From Chondrilla cf. caribensis (lineage: Eukaryota > Porifera > Demospongiae > Chondrillida > Chondrillidae): a stretch of 64,000 bases of DNA. The stretch's first letter is position 1. The number at the start of each line of letters is the position of its first letter. Shown one piece after another: positions 59,690-64,000 of this stretch. A model generated the notes under the pieces. It was not told the origin of the DNA and did no database searches. It worked only from the letters and a program-made list of their open reading frames with translations. The position numbers and the translations under genes are program-made. The stretch lies in assembly GCA_964020155.1 (NCBI GenBank), contig OZ026551.1, forward strand, positions 2,596,018 to 2,660,017. The letters run 5' to 3'.

Positions 59690-60045
59690 TTGGAGTAATT
59701 TGTTAATTGACAATATTTCACTGACAGAAATATAATTATGTTTGTGTTCAAAAGTAATAATGGCCGATTTATACATTACTAAAAGAAGTGAGTACTACGT
59801 CCATACATACCATTTTGATGAATGTTTTGAAGATTTCTGGCCATTTTACAACACCCTGCATACGTAAAATCTTAAGCATTACATGTATGACACCAAACTT
59901 GACAAATTGCATGCAGTTTTAATTTTGTACAGTTCTTCGTTATGAGTATTACCATCGAGGAATTTATCTATTGAAAATATTTCACTGACAGATACATAAT
60001 TATTTGTGTTCTCTAGTATTAATGGCCTGATTTATATTATGTTAG
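59690..60045. repeat. Diverged direct repeat, about 90 bp, two copies
   Basis: About 59690-59780 and 59960-60040 share ATATTTCACTGACAGA, TAATTAT, TTTGTGTTC and TAATGGCC blocks. They lie between the FN3 remnant and the next gene. No coding. Confidence 0.5.
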
Positions 60046-60395
60046 TATAACCTATGTTTTAACTGTTACCATTGAAAGTCAAATCCAAATAATTGTTATT
60101 GCACCAATTCACCGGAAATATCACTTGATGTACAATTACATTTCTCTTTCATGCATGCATTCCTTTAGACTTGTCATCAGTTGGTAGTGTTCTCGAGAGT
60201 TGCCTGTAGTTAAGTATCCTGTACTTGAAGTTCTCTATTGTTGACAGTAAAGGATCAGCAGAGGTAATGAACACTTGTATGTTTCCCTAATTTTTGTATT
60301 AAAATGTGATTATCATCTTACCAACATCGCCCGTTATTTGAAATTCTCTATTACATATGCACATTTTTTTATATTTCACTATTTTATATTTCAGT

Positions 60396-63209
60396 ATGGC
60401 ATTGGATGGTTCAGCCTACACAGTGCAATTCTCCTTTTTACAATTTGTTGTAAAATACATAACATTACCACAAGATGTTATGTACATGTGTGCTTTTGTC
60501 TCATTCCAGGGAACTCTACCAAGTGCCGACAGAACAGCCAGTGTGGTTGCTGCTCTACCTGTATGTATAAATTGTACATTGGACTGCCTGATGCTCCACT
60601 CACTGATCAGTTTACTGCACAAGACCTTACATCAATTACCAAAAGCAAAATGATGAAGGATTTCAAGTGTACTCCTCTTCCCCGGTCCTCCTCCAAGAAG
60701 CTATATTTTCCAGCAGCAAGATGGAATCATTGCACAACTTGGAGCTAGTCCATGGCACCACACAGGTCAGTGTTGTCTCGTTCTCATGCCAAACGTGATG
60801 GATTTCACTTGTTTTCCCTACCACACTACATTGTTTCTAGTAATAGTCAATGTTACGTCTGTCCTACAATATGCTCACTGTTTGTGGTTATTTCATTGTT
60901 GGCTGACTTGTTAACCTTGTAGTTTATAATAACTCTCACCAAATATGGTACTGATTTATCACACCATCTGGCAGTACTTATAGTAACAATTCCTATTCAC
61001 AATTTTAAATATCGATGCATTATTCTTCATAACATTAAATTTGAAATAGCTCCTCAAGTTGTCTAATTACAGGTGTTCAGCTGTAGAGAATATGTCTTCT
61101 TCCTTGTGTTTTCTAAGTCTGCCAACTGGTTCCACTTGTACCATAATTGCGATACACAACCATGAATATGGTACATAATTGTGGTATTAATTATTGTGGT
61201 AACCTGCTCAGTACTATAACAATTGTAATTACGGTGAATATCAGACTACTGTGGATTTTCTGCAGTTGTAGTTGAATCGTAATTGTATCATACATAGTTT
61301 TTCAAATTACGTAAACTTTTCCAGCCTCTACTGTAGTTGCCCTGTAGCAGAATATAATCATTTCGCAGAGATTTGTAACCTTACCATAACTTGATCATGG
61401 GGTAACCTTAATTCCATCATTTTCCAGTGATCCATCATAGCCGTTCTCTCTGTCTTTCATCTTTATTTTGGTGTATCTATTGTTAGACTACAGTGGCAAT
61501 GCTATGTTATACTTGAGCAGCTCAGTTAGTTCACTTGTAGTTCTATCATATTAATATTTTGATCATAATCCACTCATGATTTGGCTGTAGTTTAAACATT
61601 ACTTTTGAATAATCATATTTGTTTAGTTGTGTGTGCCGTACTACATAACTGCTGCTAAACTGCATAATAATATTATACTTTTATGATAATTGTACTATAT
61701 TCTCCTTTAATACCTACCGCATAAGTAGTAGAGAAGTATGGATCACCCATTTACAGGTTAGGTATATGGTCCAAATATGGGTATGGATGCACCTGTAGTA
61801 TGTTCATTTTTTGCCAAAAGTGTCGTACATTTCATGTACTTAATGTATGTACTTTGAACTATTTCCTTTATTCATGTACAATATACCTATAGAATGGCAA
61901 TGTTGTGTTTGATGAGGAAAAATGGAGACCTATGGAGGACACTCTGAAAGCCACCAAATTGAGGAGGTTATCCATAGGTGATTATTCCTCTACCACTTTT
62001 GGCAATCAATTCATGTCACTTGTTACTCAAGCTGTATCTCAGAGACGACACAAGGAGTTAATGACCATAGTGTATGATACCATCCCAGCAGGTGTGTTGT
62101 AGTATGTATGTGTACATTGAGTGGATTGTACATCTGTGTATTGTTGACCTATGTTTGAGGACATTTAAATTTCACTCTTATGTGAGTAGCAGTTGTATAG
62201 TTAATGTAAGATTTGTTCCATTTATACATGATTATCTGTAAGTGCGTATTTATGAGGACATTTCAATAATAATTTCTGAGTCTGGACATGTCTCTATATG
62301 CATACTGTGTATGTGAGTGTGTGCATGACATGTCCAGGTACACATGCTTTTCCACCTTGTAAGCACACTTCACTGTGTCAGTTTATCTGCTCTGACTGTA
62401 CATTGTTATTACATAACAGTTGTTATGTGTTTCATGTTTACTGTTTGTTATTATGAACACAGATTCACAGGAAGTCAACAATGTAATTGATATCTGTGCA
62501 CCACATCCAGCATCCTCTACTGCTTTCCGCTGCTGGGTGGGAGATGCTTCTCATCTTGAGTGGATGAAGCCTTTTGGAGAATGTCTGATCCGATTTGGTC
62601 CTAAGGTGAGAATGCATTGATTTAATTATATCCGCATGTATATAGCTAAATGTTCTTATTTCTTATAAATGACATCTATGCACTGAATTTCTCCTTCAGT
62701 ATTCAAGGACATCTTTGTATACTATATATCATAATTACACTTTGTTTACAGTTCACCAATGATGTTTACTGCTTGATCAGTTGTCATGGATCACAGTTGA
62801 GAGGTTATGTCAGCTCTGTACATGCTATGAAGCATCTACCTGGTTTGTTGACACTAGCCATGGAGAAAGGTATACAAACTATGTCACTCTCCATGGAACG
62901 TAAAGATCTATTGAATGTGAGTGTCCTACCAGCTTTCAATACCTCCACAATAAGGTAAGAAGTGCTGTGTACAGTGATAGTGACCTACCTCTATGTAATT
63001 CACATCTTCCTTATTGTTACAGCAAAGAAAAGCTTGATATTTACAACTTTCTAACATTTGATGGAATTATGTGTTTGGATGACAATGAGATGAAACATTA
63101 TTGGAATTATGACAAGGAGTGTTTAGAGATGTGTGGATTACACTGGATCCTTCAAAACAAACTACCAAGAACTGGAGATATTTGGATGGTGCATGCACTC
63201 TCAGACTGA
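60396..63209 (+). CDS. Unrecognised multi-exon gene (5' part uncertain)
   Basis: The last four exons are firm: 61893-62091, 62463-62605, 62752-62954 and 63023-63209 have GT-AG borders, join in frame and end at TGA 63207-63209. They encode a compact, Cys-containing globular sequence with WVGDASHLEWMKPFGECLIR, CLISCHGSQLRGYVSSVHAM and LHWILQNKLPRTGDIWM. I do not recognise the family. A likely start is the ATG at 60396, one base after an acceptor (TTTCAG), giving MALDGSAYTVQFSFLQF. The exon to 60560 can continue at 60611 (FTAQDLTSITKSK). The link from there to 61893 is unresolved. No transmembrane helix or repeats were seen. Confidence 0.55.
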
Positions 63210-64000
63210 TTGATCATTATTGACAACATACTTGTTTTGATGTTGAATTGGAAGTACTCATCATTTGTCAGGGTACATAATATATTATTATAATGGTCAT
63301 GAAGTGATATTGATATGATATTAATACTGAAATCTAGTCACATATTATTGCACATATGTACTATTATGTCATTGTATTATTGTAATGGTATAATGAACTG
63401 ATTTTAATTTCTACAATATTATAATGTAATATAATATGTATACTATATATCATATTATACCAAACTCAATTCACATTACCCATAATACTGCATAAAAACA
63501 CATGCATTCCACCTTACCTATATAATTATCATGTTTGCCAAATTGTATTATTATTATGATAATAAGTTATATTATAATAATACTATATTAATGCCACAAT
63601 TGCAATCAATTTAGATCAATCACAATATTGCAGCCACACACATCCAAGCATAATATATATCACATAATTATGTTTCCCAATATTGTATGCATATGCATGC
63701 ACAGGTATAATTTCAATTAAGCTTGAATAAATTTTCATAATATTATTATTAATATTATATATAGTTTTATTATTATTATTATGCTATAATATATGATGTA
63801 AAGCGAAATTAATGTACACATGTATTAAGCACAAATGCAACAATATTTACATAGATAATAATGAAAAGGTGATACATGCTACAAATATAATATACATATA
63901 TTTATAGCATATTATTTGTAATTATATTACACATGTACCTACGAATCATATATTATATATAATATGTACATATTACAAAAGTTCTCATGCTATAGTCATA
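63210..64000. other. AT-rich 3' flank
   Basis: Very AT-rich, with TTAT/ATAT runs. No gene or element seen. Confidence 0.5.

Noticed and set aside
1..64000. CRISPR array, operon or bacterial gene cluster
   Set aside because: No spaced short repeats; introns, LTR element and animal domain types show eukaryotic nuclear DNA.

Overview
The window looks like AT-rich animal nuclear DNA. Genes are split into many short exons (about 35-400 nt) with GT-AG introns, and the domain types are metazoan (a giant RNF213-like AAA+ protein, an Ig/FN3/Calx-beta secreted protein). Mobile elements are dense. A sponge or other early-branching animal fits best, but nothing here proves the species.

Region 1 (1-5.1 kb): unassigned flank, then a young Ty3/gypsy retrotransposon at 613-5111. 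It has 268-bp LTRs differing at one base, a primer-binding site, gag, a well-formed -1 frameshift signal, protease, RT-RNase H-integrase and a polypurine tract. A frame break lies between the protease and RT parts.

Region 2 (5.2-35.1 kb, + strand): one gene of roughly 50 exons for an RNF213-like protein. Its 5' end is outside the window. Two Walker A/Walker B pairs mark the two active AAA+ units, and a long helical C-terminal part follows. Two features differ from vertebrate RNF213: I cannot find the RING or RZ zinc modules, and the chain continues past the usual C-terminus into SAM-like domains. Introns hold a Tc1/mariner-type MITE, a dead LINE endonuclease piece, a dead Tc1 transposase, fold-back hairpins, a tRNA-like SINE head and a long GT microsatellite.

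Region 3 (35.1-40.8 kb): mostly decayed transposons (a Penelope-like GIY-YIG fragment inside a LINE remnant) and an old copy of the leader exon of the next gene.

Region 4 (40.9-59.5 kb, + strand): a gene for a secreted Ig-FN3-Calx-beta protein built from symmetrical phase 1-1 exons. Several exons are damaged: a TAG in the Ig exon, a GC donor, a frame-scrambled FN3 and a TGA in a truncated FN3. Within its intron is the most interesting object, an apparently intact 8.16-kb DNA transposon at 44467-52630. It carries two divergent, complete, intron-containing genes, a 914-aa CACTA/EnSpm-type transposase (-) and a 491-aa BEN-domain protein (+). They share a 95-bp promoter and are flanked by imperfect terminal inverted repeats and shared subterminal motifs. 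The BEN gene's second intron contains a further 947-bp MITE.

Region 5 (59.5-64 kb): a diverged direct repeat, a multi-exon + strand gene of unknown function (60.4-63.2 kb) and an AT-rich tail.
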